Notes: generated by a model from the letters alone, not told the origin. 17,959 nucleotides of DNA from Chloroflexota bacterium (GCA_022561675.1 JADFQT010000011.1:1-17959); one strand, 5' to 3'; positions 1-6,448 are shown, counted from the first letter of the stretch. Program-made: numbers and translations.

Positions 1-866
1 ACATCAACAGCGGGCACAACATCCGGTCCACCGTGTTTATCGAGACCAGGTCCATGTACCGCGCTGACGGGCCGGAGGAGTTGCGGCCGGTAGGGGAAGT
101 GGAATTCGTCCAGGGTTTGGCCGCGGCCAGCGCCAGCGGTATCTACGGTCCGGCCCGGGCTGCGGCGGCCATCGTGGGTCACGCCGATCTGAAACTGGGC
201 GACCGGGTCGAGCCGGTGCTCGATGCACTCCAGGCCGCCAGCCCAAACCGGTTTCGCGGCATCCGCGACTCCGTCAGCTGGGACCCGCATCCAGAGGTTG
301 AAAACCGGGCGGAACCGGGGACGCTGGCCAATCCCCAGTTTCTGGCGGGAGCCCGGGCGCTGGCGCGGAGGGGCTTATCTCTGGAAGGCTCCCAATTTTT
401 TCCCCAGTTGCCCGAGATGGCGCAGTTCGCCAAAGCCGTGCCCGACCTGAAAATTGTCTTGAACCACATCGGCGGCCTGATGCGGGTCGGCCCTTATGGA
501 AATCGGGACGAGGAGGTATTGGCGATCTGGAGGCAGGGCGTCGCCGCCGTCGCCGAATGTCCCAACGTCTACATGAAGTTAGGCGGCCTGGGGCAGCCGA
601 GGTACGGCTTTGATTGGCATACGAGGAACCAGCCCATCGGATCGGAGGAGCTGGCCGAGGCCCTGGCTCTTTATATGAACTACTGCATTGAACAGTTCGG
701 TCCGGACCGGTGCATGTTTGAGAGCAATTTCCCGCCGGACAAAGTCTCCTATTCCTATAGTGTGCTCTTTAATGCCTTCAAAAGGCTTTCAGAGGGCTAC
801 TCCGCCACCGAACGAGCTGCCCTGTTTCATGACACCGCCGCGCGCGTTTATCGCATAGACGTGTAG
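1..866 (+). CDS. Amidohydrolase family protein (5' truncated)
   Basis: The reading frame is open from base 3 and ends at the TAG at 864-866, so the 5' end lies outside the window. A GTG at 33 could be called as a start, but coding similarity begins before it (GHNIRSTVFIETRSMYRADG), so I treat it as internal. The protein resembles metal-dependent hydrolases of the amidohydrolase_2 (TIM-barrel) group: a GHADL segment, a FRGIRDSVSWD segment, a predicted ligand histidine in LNHIGG, and near the C-terminus CMFESNFPPDK, where this family usually carries its late catalytic/metal residues. Relatives hydrolyse lactones or decarboxylate aromatic acids; the substrate here cannot be told. It is probably cytoplasmic, since no signal peptide is visible in what remains. 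No clear terminator follows; an integrase remnant starts 65 bases downstream. Confidence 0.85.
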   Translation, partial: INSGHNIRSTVFIETRSMYRADGPEELRPVGEVEFVQGLAAASASGIYGPARAAAAIVGHADLKLGDRVEPVLDALQAASPNRFRGIRDSVSWDPHPEVENRAEPGTLANPQFLAGARALARRGLSLEGSQFFPQLPEMAQFAKAVPDLKIVLNHIGGLMRVGPYGNRDEEVLAIWRQGVAAVAECPNVYMKLGGLGQPRYGFDWHTRNQPIGSEELAEALALYMNYCIEQFGPDRCMFESNFPPDKVSYSYSVLFNAFKRLSEGYSATERAALFHDTAARVYRIDV

Positions 867-931
867 CCACTACCGGGGGAATCTGCCTGGGGCTTAGATG
901 GCACCGACTGCATTGAGGTTGACCAACTGGG

Positions 932-1084
932 ATGTTGACCAACGGTGAAAACCCTAGGGTAGTCAGCAAACGCCTTGGGCACTCCAACAGCGCTATCAGC
1001 ATGGGCATTTACAGCCAGGTCCTACCGGGCCCCCAGGAGCAAGCGGTTCTGAGACTTTACCGGAGCCTATTTGGGAAGGGTTAA
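932..1084 (+). pseudogene. C-terminal remnant of a tyrosine recombinase/phage integrase
   Basis: Reading from base 932 gives MLTNGENPRVVSKRLGHSNS, then AISMGIYSQVLPGPQEQAV and a TAA at 1082-1084. This matches the end of the tyrosine recombinase catalytic domain: the VVSKRLGHS box with its conserved His, and the nucleophile Tyr at 1010-1012 in IYSQVLPG. About 50 codons remain. The frame meets a TGA at 920-922, and the Arg boxes and the HxLR motif (about 200 residues of catalytic domain) are absent upstream. It is therefore a stump, not a small gene. It points at the 3' end of the tRNA-Ser gene 90 bases away, the usual geometry of an element integrated in a tRNA. A duplicated GTTGACCAAC (918-927 and 934-943) marks the left edge of the homology. 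Confidence 0.8.
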
Positions 1085-1120
1085 AAAGTTCGGACACATT
1101 TGGACACATTTGCCCCTGGC

Positions 1121-1155
1121 AACAAAACGAGGCGGTCGCAATAATGGCCGCCTCG
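1121..1155 (-). terminator. Rho-independent terminator of tRNA-Ser
   Basis: A perfect 8-bp stem (CGAGGCGG at 1128-1135 with CCGCCTCG at 1148-1155) and a 12-base loop is followed on the minus strand by TTTTGTT. It lies 20 bases beyond the encoded CCA of the tRNA gene. Confidence 0.8.
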
Positions 1156-1175
1156 CTCATATTTCGTATCTAAAA

Positions 1176-1265
1176 TGGCGGAGAGAGTGGGATTCGAACC
1201 CACGATACCCTCACGGGTATACCGGTTTTCGAGACCGGCGCCTTCGTCCGCTCGGCCATCTCTCC
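1176..1265 (-). tRNA. tRNA-Ser (anticodon CGA)
   Basis: Read on the minus strand, the acceptor arms GGAGAGA (1265-1259) and TCTCTCC (1186-1180) pair fully, followed by discriminator G and an encoded CCA (1178-1176). The T arm is GTGGG-TTCGAAT-CCCAC. The anticodon stem CCGGT/ACCGG encloses the loop CTCGAAA, giving anticodon CGA (reads UCG). A long variable arm, ATACCC-GTGA-GGGTAT, marks it as a class II serine tRNA. It looks intact and functional despite the integrase remnant next to its 3' end, as expected if integration restores the 3' half of the gene. Confidence 0.96.
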
Positions 1266-1274
1266 GAAGCAAAT

Positions 1275-1280
1275 ATTATA
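1275..1280 (-). promoter_or_regulatory. -10 box of the tRNA-Ser promoter
   Basis: On the minus strand a perfect TATAAT lies 10 bases upstream of the mature tRNA 5' end. The expected -35 position (about 1298-1303) reads GGCGGG and does not resemble TTGACA, so only the -10 box is supported. Confidence 0.5.
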
Positions 1281-1468
1281 TCTGATTCCGGCCTTTTCCC
1301 GCCATCGGGCGCACCTCAATTTCGGTCTTGCTAACCAAGCGGTCCGGACCGTCTCTCATCCCGGTCTGGGGGTTGGACCGCTGGATTGGCCCATCGTCCG
1401 GGATCTCTCCCAGTTCCGACACGCCTCCTTCTTCCACACTTCCAAGCCTATAAACGACGGCTCCTCCC

Positions 1469-1494
1469 AAAAAGCCAGGGGTATACACCCTGGC
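1469..1494 (-). terminator. Hairpin with T-tract on the minus strand (orphan terminator)
   Basis: GCCAGGG (1474-1480) pairs perfectly with CCCTGGC (1488-1494) around a 7-base loop containing GTATAC. On the minus strand the hairpin is followed by TTTTTGGG, the form of an intrinsic terminator. No minus-strand gene precedes it, so it may shield the tRNA-Ser unit from antisense transcripts or be left over from a lost gene. Confidence 0.5.
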
Positions 1495-1585
1495 ATGCCT
1501 CTGCCCAGCGCAATATCGTAGTTGTGCGCACTCGACATCAGCCCAACCTTATCGCAGGCGCAACGCTAATCGCAGAGGCCCGGAA

Positions 1586-2581
1586 GTGACTAAAGCAGCT
1601 TATCTCATCAAGGCGCTGATACTAATCGCGGCCGGAGTGGCTTGCGCCCAGGTACCGGCCCAGCCGGTTGGCCAGCCAATCGTCATCACCCCGGTGGCGT
1701 TCCAAACTCAAACGCCTCCTGACATCATCGTTGCGACTCCAACGGCTAGCCCAGAGGTTCCCAGCGCCACAGCATCGCCCAGCCCTACCCCTACTTATAT
1801 TCTCATTCCCACTCCCACGCCAACTCCTTGGCCTGCGGCAACGGCAACAGCCACGCCACTCTTGGTACCCACAGCTACTCCCATTCCCACGCTGAGACCA
1901 ACCTCCACGCCGAAACCGACTCCCAGTCGGATGTCCCTGGCCCAGGTCCGCAGTCGAGCATCCCGGGGCCTGACCATGGCGGATGCGAACTTGAGCGGAA
2001 TGGATCTGTCCGGCATTCAGTTGAACGGTATCAACATGGCAAGAGCCGATCTTTCAAATACGAACTTGACCGGAGCCGGATTGCACAACGTTGACTTTAG
2101 CGGCGCCAACCTGACCGGCGCAACTCTCAGCGGAGCCAGGCTCACTTTCGCTAATCTCAGCGGAGCTGACCTTACCGGAGCCGACCTGGTGGGTCATGAC
2201 TTTCTGGGTGCCATTATGGAGGGCACCCAGCTGGCCGGCGCCAATTTGAGCAATGCCAGCTTAATCGGGGTTTCGCTGCGCGGCGCCAACCTTAGTGGCG
2301 CGCTGCTTTTTGAAGTGAAATTATGGGAGGCGGACCTCACCAACGCCCAGCTTAAAGAGGCCAACTTGGCAGGAAGTGAACTGCAGGAGGCCGACTTCAC
2401 GGGAGCGGACTTGACGGACGCGAACCTGACCGGAGCGCGCCTGACCGACACCCGGCTGTTTGACACGTCAATCCAGGGTACCAAATTCCGTGATACCAAC
2501 TGGGAGCAGGCCTTCTGCGTCCCGAGCTTCACGCGGTGTACCGAGTACTTCATGGAGTATCGAGGGGCAATCTTGCGTTAA
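1586..2581 (+). CDS. Secreted pentapeptide-repeat lipoprotein, copy 1
   Basis: 331 aa from a GTG start. A hydrophobic signal segment (residues about 4-19) ends at Cys20 (AAGVACAQ), a loose lipobox that suggests a lipid-anchored extracytoplasmic protein. Residues about 40-115 are a Pro/Thr-rich linker with TPTPTP runs. From residue 134 to 308 the sequence parses without a break into 35 pentapeptides of the A(D/N)LxG type, which fold as a right-handed quadrilateral beta-helix of nearly nine coils. A 23-residue cap follows, with Cys311 and Cys318 (AFCV...RCTE...LR). No function is assigned: characterised pentapeptide proteins such as MfpA/Qnr are cytoplasmic gyrase-binding DNA mimics, and a secreted form cannot be presumed to act that way. 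The next gene is a paralogue, so this pair is a tandem duplication. Confidence 0.88.
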   Translation: MTKAAYLIKALILIAAGVACAQVPAQPVGQPIVITPVAFQTQTPPDIIVATPTASPEVPSATASPSPTPTYILIPTPTPTPWPAATATATPLLVPTATPIPTLRPTSTPKPTPSRMSLAQVRSRASRGLTMADANLSGMDLSGIQLNGINMARADLSNTNLTGAGLHNVDFSGANLTGATLSGARLTFANLSGADLTGADLVGHDFLGAIMEGTQLAGANLSNASLIGVSLRGANLSGALLFEVKLWEADLTNAQLKEANLAGSELQEADFTGADLTDANLTGARLTDTRLFDTSIQGTKFRDTNWEQAFCVPSFTRCTEYFMEYRGAILR

Positions 2582-2694
2582 CGGCCGCGCCCCGGAACCC
2601 GCCAGCATCAGACCTGGTCCCCTCATCTGATACCGTTATCGTGGTGAATCAGCCCGATAATCATTACCACCGGGCAGATAGGATCAGCCGAAAA

Positions 2695-3699
2695 ATGCCC
2701 TTCCTGGCCCCCAAGCATTCTGGCCTGGCTATTCTGCTCATCTGCGGACTGTTCATGAGTACCTGGGCAGCCTGTGCCCAACCATCACCAGAACCTGCCG
2801 GCAGCCCAACGAGTATTGTCCCCGTGGCCCACCAGCAAATTATTGAGTCCAAAACTTTCGATTCGCCTTATCCCGCCGATGCCAAAAGGGGCGGTCAACC
2901 CACCACCCCAGAAATCGCCCAAATTCATCCCCAGCTCACTTACACTCCCACTCCCAGGCCTACTTCGACTCAAGAGCCCACGCCCAAACCAATTACCGAG
3001 AAACAGGTACGGGCCAGGGCGCACCGAGGCTTTAGTATGGAGGGCATGGACCTAAGCGGGCTGGACCTCTCGGGTATCAGCGTAAGCGGCATCAAGATGT
3101 TCGGCGTAAACCTTGAAAACGCCGACCTTTCCAGAGCCAACTTGAGGAATGCGGACCTGCGGCAGCCCAACCTGACCGGCGCCATTCTGGTGGACACAGA
3201 CCTCGGCTTCGCAGACCTGAGCGGAGCCGACTTAACCGGGGTCAACCTGGTCGGCCACGACCTGACAGGCGCCGAAATGATGGACGCTCAGTTGTCCGGC
3301 GCTGACCTGACCAAAGCTGTCCTACGAGGGGTTTCCCTCCACAGCGCCGACCTTAGCGGAGCAAAGTTGGTTGAGGCCATTATGGAAAAAGCAGACTTGA
3401 CCAATGCCAACCTGAACCGGGCCAACTTGGAAGAGGCCGATCTAAGGCAAGCAGACCTGGCAAACGCCAACCTCGCCGGAGTCCGGCTGCTAAACGCGGA
3501 CTTGAGCCAAACCCTATTGATTGACGCAGTATTTACCGATGCCGACCCCGACGGGACCAGGATTTATGAGGCTTCATTTAAAGGAGCAATACTATTTCGC
3601 GCCAGCTGGGCAGAGGCTTTTTGCGTGCACATTCCTGGGACACGGCTGCTCCGTTGTACCGAAAGCTTCCTGCAGGAGAAAGGGACCCTGCTCCGTTAG
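2695..3699 (+). CDS. Secreted pentapeptide-repeat lipoprotein, copy 2
   Basis: I start this at the ATG at 2695 (334 aa) because it opens directly into a signal segment (LAILLICGLF) ending at Cys27 (WAACAQ). The frame stays open upstream to 2536, but that part overlaps copy 1 and looks non-coding. The layout is the same as copy 1: Pro/Thr-rich linker, then 38 uninterrupted pentapeptides (residues 118-307) and a cap with Cys310 and Cys321. Units 1-24 are in register with copy 1 (HDLTG at unit 15 and ADLTN at unit 24 match HDFLG and ADLTN); this copy has three extra units in the C-terminal half. Both mature N-termini read ACAQ followed by similar spacing of Pro and PVA. It probably shares transcription with copy 1 (113-base gap). 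Confidence 0.87.
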   Translation: MPFLAPKHSGLAILLICGLFMSTWAACAQPSPEPAGSPTSIVPVAHQQIIESKTFDSPYPADAKRGGQPTTPEIAQIHPQLTYTPTPRPTSTQEPTPKPITEKQVRARAHRGFSMEGMDLSGLDLSGISVSGIKMFGVNLENADLSRANLRNADLRQPNLTGAILVDTDLGFADLSGADLTGVNLVGHDLTGAEMMDAQLSGADLTKAVLRGVSLHSADLSGAKLVEAIMEKADLTNANLNRANLEEADLRQADLANANLAGVRLLNADLSQTLLIDAVFTDADPDGTRIYEASFKGAILFRASWAEAFCVHIPGTRLLRCTESFLQEKGTLLR

Positions 3700-3763
3700 C
3701 CAAAGCTAACAACCCCTCCTTCAGCCTCCGCTATTCACTACCGAAATCACCGCAACCAATCTC

Positions 3764-3785
3764 GCTCCCTCAGAATTGAGGGAGC
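3764..3785. repeat. Strong hairpin downstream of the pentapeptide genes
   Basis: GCTCCCTCA (3764-3772) and TGAGGGAGC (3777-3785) form a perfect 9-bp stem with a GAAT loop, 65 bases after the stop of copy 2. There is no T-tract on either strand, so it is at best a weak or Rho-assisted terminator or an mRNA-end stabiliser. Confidence 0.5.
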
Positions 3786-3864
3786 CGCATTAGCAGGGTC
3801 GCTGAGGTTAGCCGTTAGGATTCTCCCATGGACAGTTGGGGATCCGGTCAATCTAATCAAGATG

Positions 3865-3894
3865 TTGAAATCCTGAAGCTGGTGTAGGTATAAT
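3865..3894 (+). promoter_or_regulatory. Sigma-70-type promoter of the 59-aa gene
   Basis: TTGAAA (3865-3870), an 18-base spacer and a perfect TATAAT (3889-3894) lie 47 bases before the GTG start at 3941. This is the best promoter by eye in the window, unusually strong for so small a gene. Confidence 0.7.
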
Positions 3895-3940
3895 ATTCCA
3901 TGTTTTGAAGTGTCGCTAGAAGATAAATAGGAGGAATATC

Positions 3941-4120
3941 GTGGCCGAGCAAGAATTCAAGAAAGGGGACAAGGTCAAGATAAACGACCGCAGCATTACG
4001 CACGTGGGCGACACCGGAACTGTCACCATGTGGTCCGGCGGGCAATATTGGGTCAAGTTGGACAGCACTAACGACATTTTGCCGGCCCTCCAACCGTGGT
4101 GGCTGGAGCCCATCTCCTAG
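3941..4120 (+). CDS. Small SH3/KOW-like protein, 59 aa
   Basis: GTG start preceded by a full AGGAGG Shine-Dalgarno (3929-3934) at 6 bases and by a consensus promoter, so this very short gene is well supported. The product begins VAEQEFKKGDKVKINDRS and continues with GDTGTV and QYWVKLDS, then ends in QPWWLEPIS. The pattern KKGDKVKI...GDTGTV...YWVKL is that of a small five-strand SH3-like or KOW-like barrel, as in ribosome-, RNA- or nucleic-acid-binding modules and in DUF-type single-domain proteins. The paired Trp near the C-terminus is unusual and could be a ligand or packing surface. No partner is evident: it has its own promoter and lies apart from neighbours on both sides. Confidence 0.8.
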   Translation: MAEQEFKKGDKVKINDRSITHVGDTGTVTMWSGGQYWVKLDSTNDILPALQPWWLEPIS

Positions 4121-4689
4121 CTGGCTGTGGGAACAGCTCCTCCCCTTACGAAGGGCTGACAGGGGTAGAAAAATCTACCCGCTCGCCAAAACACCCTCAC
4201 GTGAAGAAGGATGTCCTTCCGAGCCAGAAGGTAGTGTAGGCAAGGAATCTAATCTTTCCGGTCGCGGAGTTTTTCCCGAGCCGAGCCAAAGGTCTCCCCA
4301 GAAATGCCACGGAAAATGACGTGGCAGTCTGGGATTTCAGCTACCATACATACCCTTGTCAGCCTACGAAGAAGAGGTTGGCAACGTTATGTCACCCCCG
4401 CTAGCCAAGGGGGAATTAGAGGATTCCTGCACGCCCATTTAAAGAAAGGCCTCGACCTCAAACAGAACCGAGGGATCGGTATCTTGTAGGCAGGTTAGGA
4501 ACCTCTCCATACCTCATCATCCCGCCGCCCTTCCCATGCCTCCCCACCCATTGGGAACGGGCAAGCCTCTCATTTCTGGAGATCTGCTTTCTGGAGTTTT
4601 GATGGAGCCCGATCGCCAAGGTGGGGGTCCCAGCTCCCGGGGATTGATGGCGATGCGCCTGGCTCGGCAGCCGGTCTGTCGACACCCGT
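4121..4689. other. Gene-free region with several inverted repeats
   Basis: About 570 bases without a convincing gene. It holds several perfect small dyads: GCTGT/ACAGC (just after 4120), GGGTAGA/TCTACCC with an AAAA loop (4163-4180), TGCCACG/CGTGGCA (4305-4326) and ACCGA/TCGGT (4467-4480). None has a T-tract. It may be the eroded remains of sequence beyond the 3' end of the broken transporter. No riboswitch or RNA gene was recognised. Confidence 0.4.
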
Positions 4690-5533
4690 TTCAGCTTGGC
4701 GGAGCAGGGTTCCCAGGTTCCGCATCTGCCAGCTTATTGCGGCTGAGCCCGACACGAAGACGGCGGCCGGCAGACCACCCACGGCCACCGCGTAGGGAGC
4801 GGTGATCAAAGGTCATGGCTACCAGAAAGGTGAAGACCGAGCTTCTCCGTATGAAGCTGAGCCTCTCCAGCATATCCTTGATAGGGCTGGCCCGCGCAAC
4901 CGGGTTCCGGGGTGGAGAGTCCAACCCATAGACGGCAACAGCCATCACCGCAAATCCCAATGCTGCCAGGTAAAATGCCGCCGCCGGGTTGAAGCGAGCG
5001 ATGATCAGCCCAGTCGCTGCCGGCGCAACCACTCTGGTTCCCGACCAGATGGCCGAGTTAAGGGCAACGGCGCTGACCAGGGCGGGCCGGGTTACCAGGT
5101 GGGGGAAGAGGGCGCGCCGCGCCGCCCGGTCGAAGGCTTCCACCACCCCCACCAGGAACGCGATGGTCAGGGAATGCCATGCCTCCACCATCTTCACCAA
5201 AGTCAGCGTTGCCAGCAACAGGAGCAACCCGGCGATGATCGCCTAGGTGATGACGATCAGTCGCCGCATGTCCCAGCGGTCCGCGTACACCCCGCCCAGG
5301 GGATTCAGGGTAATGGCCGATATCCCGGCGGCCGGTCCCAGCAAACCCAAGAGCAGGGGAGATCCTTTGAGGTCGTGGATCAGAACTACTTGACCGAATT
5401 GCATCATCCGGAAGCCGCTGACCGGCGCCAGCATGCCCAGCCAGAAAGCCCGATACTGGGGATATTGGAAGGCCGGAGGAAGAATCCGGCGAAGACCGGT
5501 TGCAGTTCCGGTATGCCCAGCGTTCCCTGCCAA
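4690..5533 (-). pseudogene. Broken MFS exporter (nonsense codon and internal deletion)
   Basis: The N-terminal part (from a possible TTG at 5533) is a clear MFS_3/EntS-like transporter: AFQYPQYRAFWLGMLAPV for TM1 and the loop GGVYADRWDMRR between TM2 and TM3. An in-frame TAG (5245-5243) replaces a codon that is normally Gln in IVTQ. The same frame then continues as TM3-TM7 (LFPHLVTRPALVSAVALNS, FNPAAAFYLAALGFAVMAV) down to FTFLVAMTF near 4810. There the frame jumps: the next frame reads PYAVAVGGLPAAVFVSGSAA followed by RNLGTLL, the look of the last TM helix and tail. Roughly 130 residues (TM8-TM11) are missing relative to a 400-420-aa family member. The gene is dead by at least two independent lesions. 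Confidence 0.85.
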
Positions 5534-5546
5534 GTAGGGCTGTTCT

Positions 5547-5585
5547 CCGGGGATACTAGCCGGGGATATTTACCGGAGATATTTG
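5547..5585. repeat. Three 13-bp direct repeats upstream of the MFS pseudogene
   Basis: Units CCGGGGATACTAG (5547-5559), CCGGGGATATTTA (5560-5572) and CCGGAGATATTTG (5573-5585) run head to tail without gaps; a fourth weaker CTGGTAAT follows. They lie 14 bases upstream of the possible TTG start of the dead exporter and look like a former operator array or a short tandem duplication. Confidence 0.55.
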
Positions 5586-5761
5586 CTGGTAATGCCCGGA
5601 CCGCAGGCGGGTCCCCAAGCGTGGGCCCGTCTAGCGAGCCACATTTGGAAGTTTAGCAGCCCTAGTTGGCCACGGAAAGTTTTAAGTCTCCCCTACAAAG
5701 ACGTACGTTGAAACCGGGGAGTCCGGCCTGCCGCAAGTTACCGGGGCGGAAGTACCGGGCA

Positions 5762-5780
5762 GGACAAACGGAATTTGTCC
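5762..5780. promoter_or_regulatory. Perfect 7-bp dyad, operator candidate
   Basis: GGACAAA (5762-5768), a 5-base centre CGGAA, then TTTGTCC (5774-5780). The 19-bp size and symmetry suit a dimeric regulator. No T-tract follows, so it is not an intrinsic terminator. Confidence 0.4.
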
Positions 5781-5870
5781 ATCACAATCCGTACCTAAGA
5801 TTCACCGAAAAGTTTCCGTGCCACGACGGGAAACCCACTCGACCCTTCACCTTGCCCCATTACCTTAAGT

Positions 5871-5891
5871 TTTGGTGATAGTAACACCAAA
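5871..5891. promoter_or_regulatory. Perfect 7-bp dyad just upstream of the 76-aa gene
   Basis: TTTGGTG (5871-5877), a 7-base centre, then CACCAAA (5885-5891). It ends 12 bases before the AGGGAG ribosome site of the gene at 5915, in position to act as an operator or a leader hairpin. Confidence 0.4.
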
Positions 5892-5914
5892 TCCGCCCAA
5901 GAAAGGGAGTCGAC

Positions 5915-6145
5915 ATGCCTACCCTGGTCCAAACCGACCCCAAGCAGGCCATGAGGGACAACATGGTATTCCTGCGGGAATACGCCAAACGGGTGATTGT
6001 GGAAAAGGATGAGAGCCTTACTCCTCTTGGAGATGTGAAAACGGCGTTGGTTCAGGAAGTTTGGAATGCGGGCAGGTCCTATGGCCTAACGGAGAGGGAC
6101 CTGGTTGTGTTGATCTATCAAGGCGTATTTCCCGGGGCCGATTAA
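5915..6145 (+). CDS. Hypothetical 76-aa helical protein
   Basis: ATG start with AGGGAG (5904-5909) 5 bases upstream. The product begins MPTLVQTDPKQAMRDNMVFL, has a charged middle (REYAKRVIVEKDESLT) and ends VVLIYQGVFPGAD. It looks soluble and largely alpha-helical, with no signal peptide, TM segment, Cys or metal motif. I do not recognise the family. It has its own leader with two dyads and is followed after 82 bases by another tiny gene on the same strand, so the two may be co-transcribed. Confidence 0.65.
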   Translation: MPTLVQTDPKQAMRDNMVFLREYAKRVIVEKDESLTPLGDVKTALVQEVWNAGRSYGLTERDLVVLIYQGVFPGAD

Positions 6146-6227
6146 CCGGGAACCATTAACGGCGAGAGAAGAGTGGCCCCGTTTGGACGAGGGTCGCTAT
6201 CAGAAATCGAAGCAGGGGAGAGTAGAA

Positions 6228-6434
6228 ATGTATTGGTTAAAATCGTGCCCCAAGTGCCACGGCGACCTGTGCTTGGAACAGGACCACTACGGCGCGTTCC
6301 AGACTTGTTTGCAATGTGGCTACTTGAGGGAGCTGATTGACCGCTCTGGGAATCCTGTTCCCGCGGTGCAGCCATTGCCAATAAAAGAATCGCCAGGCCG
6401 GCTTGGCGTTCCCCGCCTCCCGGTGGCGGCCTAG
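6228..6434 (+). CDS. Small zinc-ribbon protein, 68 aa
   Basis: I chose the ATG at 6228 because AGGGGAG lies 7 bases upstream and the product starts MYWLKSCPKCHGDLCLEQ; the frame is open further upstream to 6183 but without a ribosome site. Cys7, Cys10, Cys27 and Cys30 form CPKC-x16-CLQC, a compact zinc ribbon on two knuckles. The second half is Pro-rich and probably unstructured. From memory, short proteins opening with MYWLK and a CPxC knuckle recur in Chloroflexota; no function is known to me. The gene converges on the LLM oxidoreductase gene, with 33 bases between the stop codons. Confidence 0.72.
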   Translation: MYWLKSCPKCHGDLCLEQDHYGAFQTCLQCGYLRELIDRSGNPVPAVQPLPIKESPGRLGVPRLPVAA

Positions 6435-6448
6435 GGTGCCAATGCCTG

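Larger units (their letters stand above)
1266..1585. other. Intergenic region between tRNA-Ser and the pentapeptide genes
   Basis: I see no convincing protein gene; the short open frames on both strands show no recognisable motif. The stretch holds the tRNA promoter at its left end and one strong hairpin (1469-1494, listed separately). No good promoter for the lipoprotein gene at 1586 could be picked out by eye. Confidence 0.5.
5534..5914. other. Leader region between the MFS pseudogene and the 76-aa gene
   Basis: No supported gene. A 70-codon open frame at 5666-5878 starts at TTG without a ribosome site and has no recognisable motif. The region carries the 13-bp repeat array and two perfect dyads listed separately (5762-5780 and 5871-5891). 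Confidence 0.4.

Noticed and set aside
2536..2694. N-terminal extension of pentapeptide copy 2
   Set aside because: It overlaps the end of copy 1 and would bury the signal peptide 53 residues inside the protein; the ATG at 2695 fits the copy 1 layout.
4163..4180. GGGTAGA-AAAA-TCTACCC hairpin as terminator of the 59-aa gene
   Set aside because: The stem is perfect but no T-tract follows on either strand, so an intrinsic terminator cannot be claimed.
4304..4489. 61-codon frame as a small gene
   Set aside because: No ribosome site, no motif, and a short dyad spans its start; nothing supports translation.
4802..5656. 284-codon open frame on the plus strand
   Set aside because: It lies exactly opposite the MFS pseudogene, has no ribosome site, and its Gln/Arg/Pro-rich product is typical of antisense reading of GC-rich membrane-protein DNA.
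5666..5878. 70-codon frame as a small gene
   Set aside because: TTG start without ribosome site, Arg/Pro-rich random look, and its end falls in a dyad.
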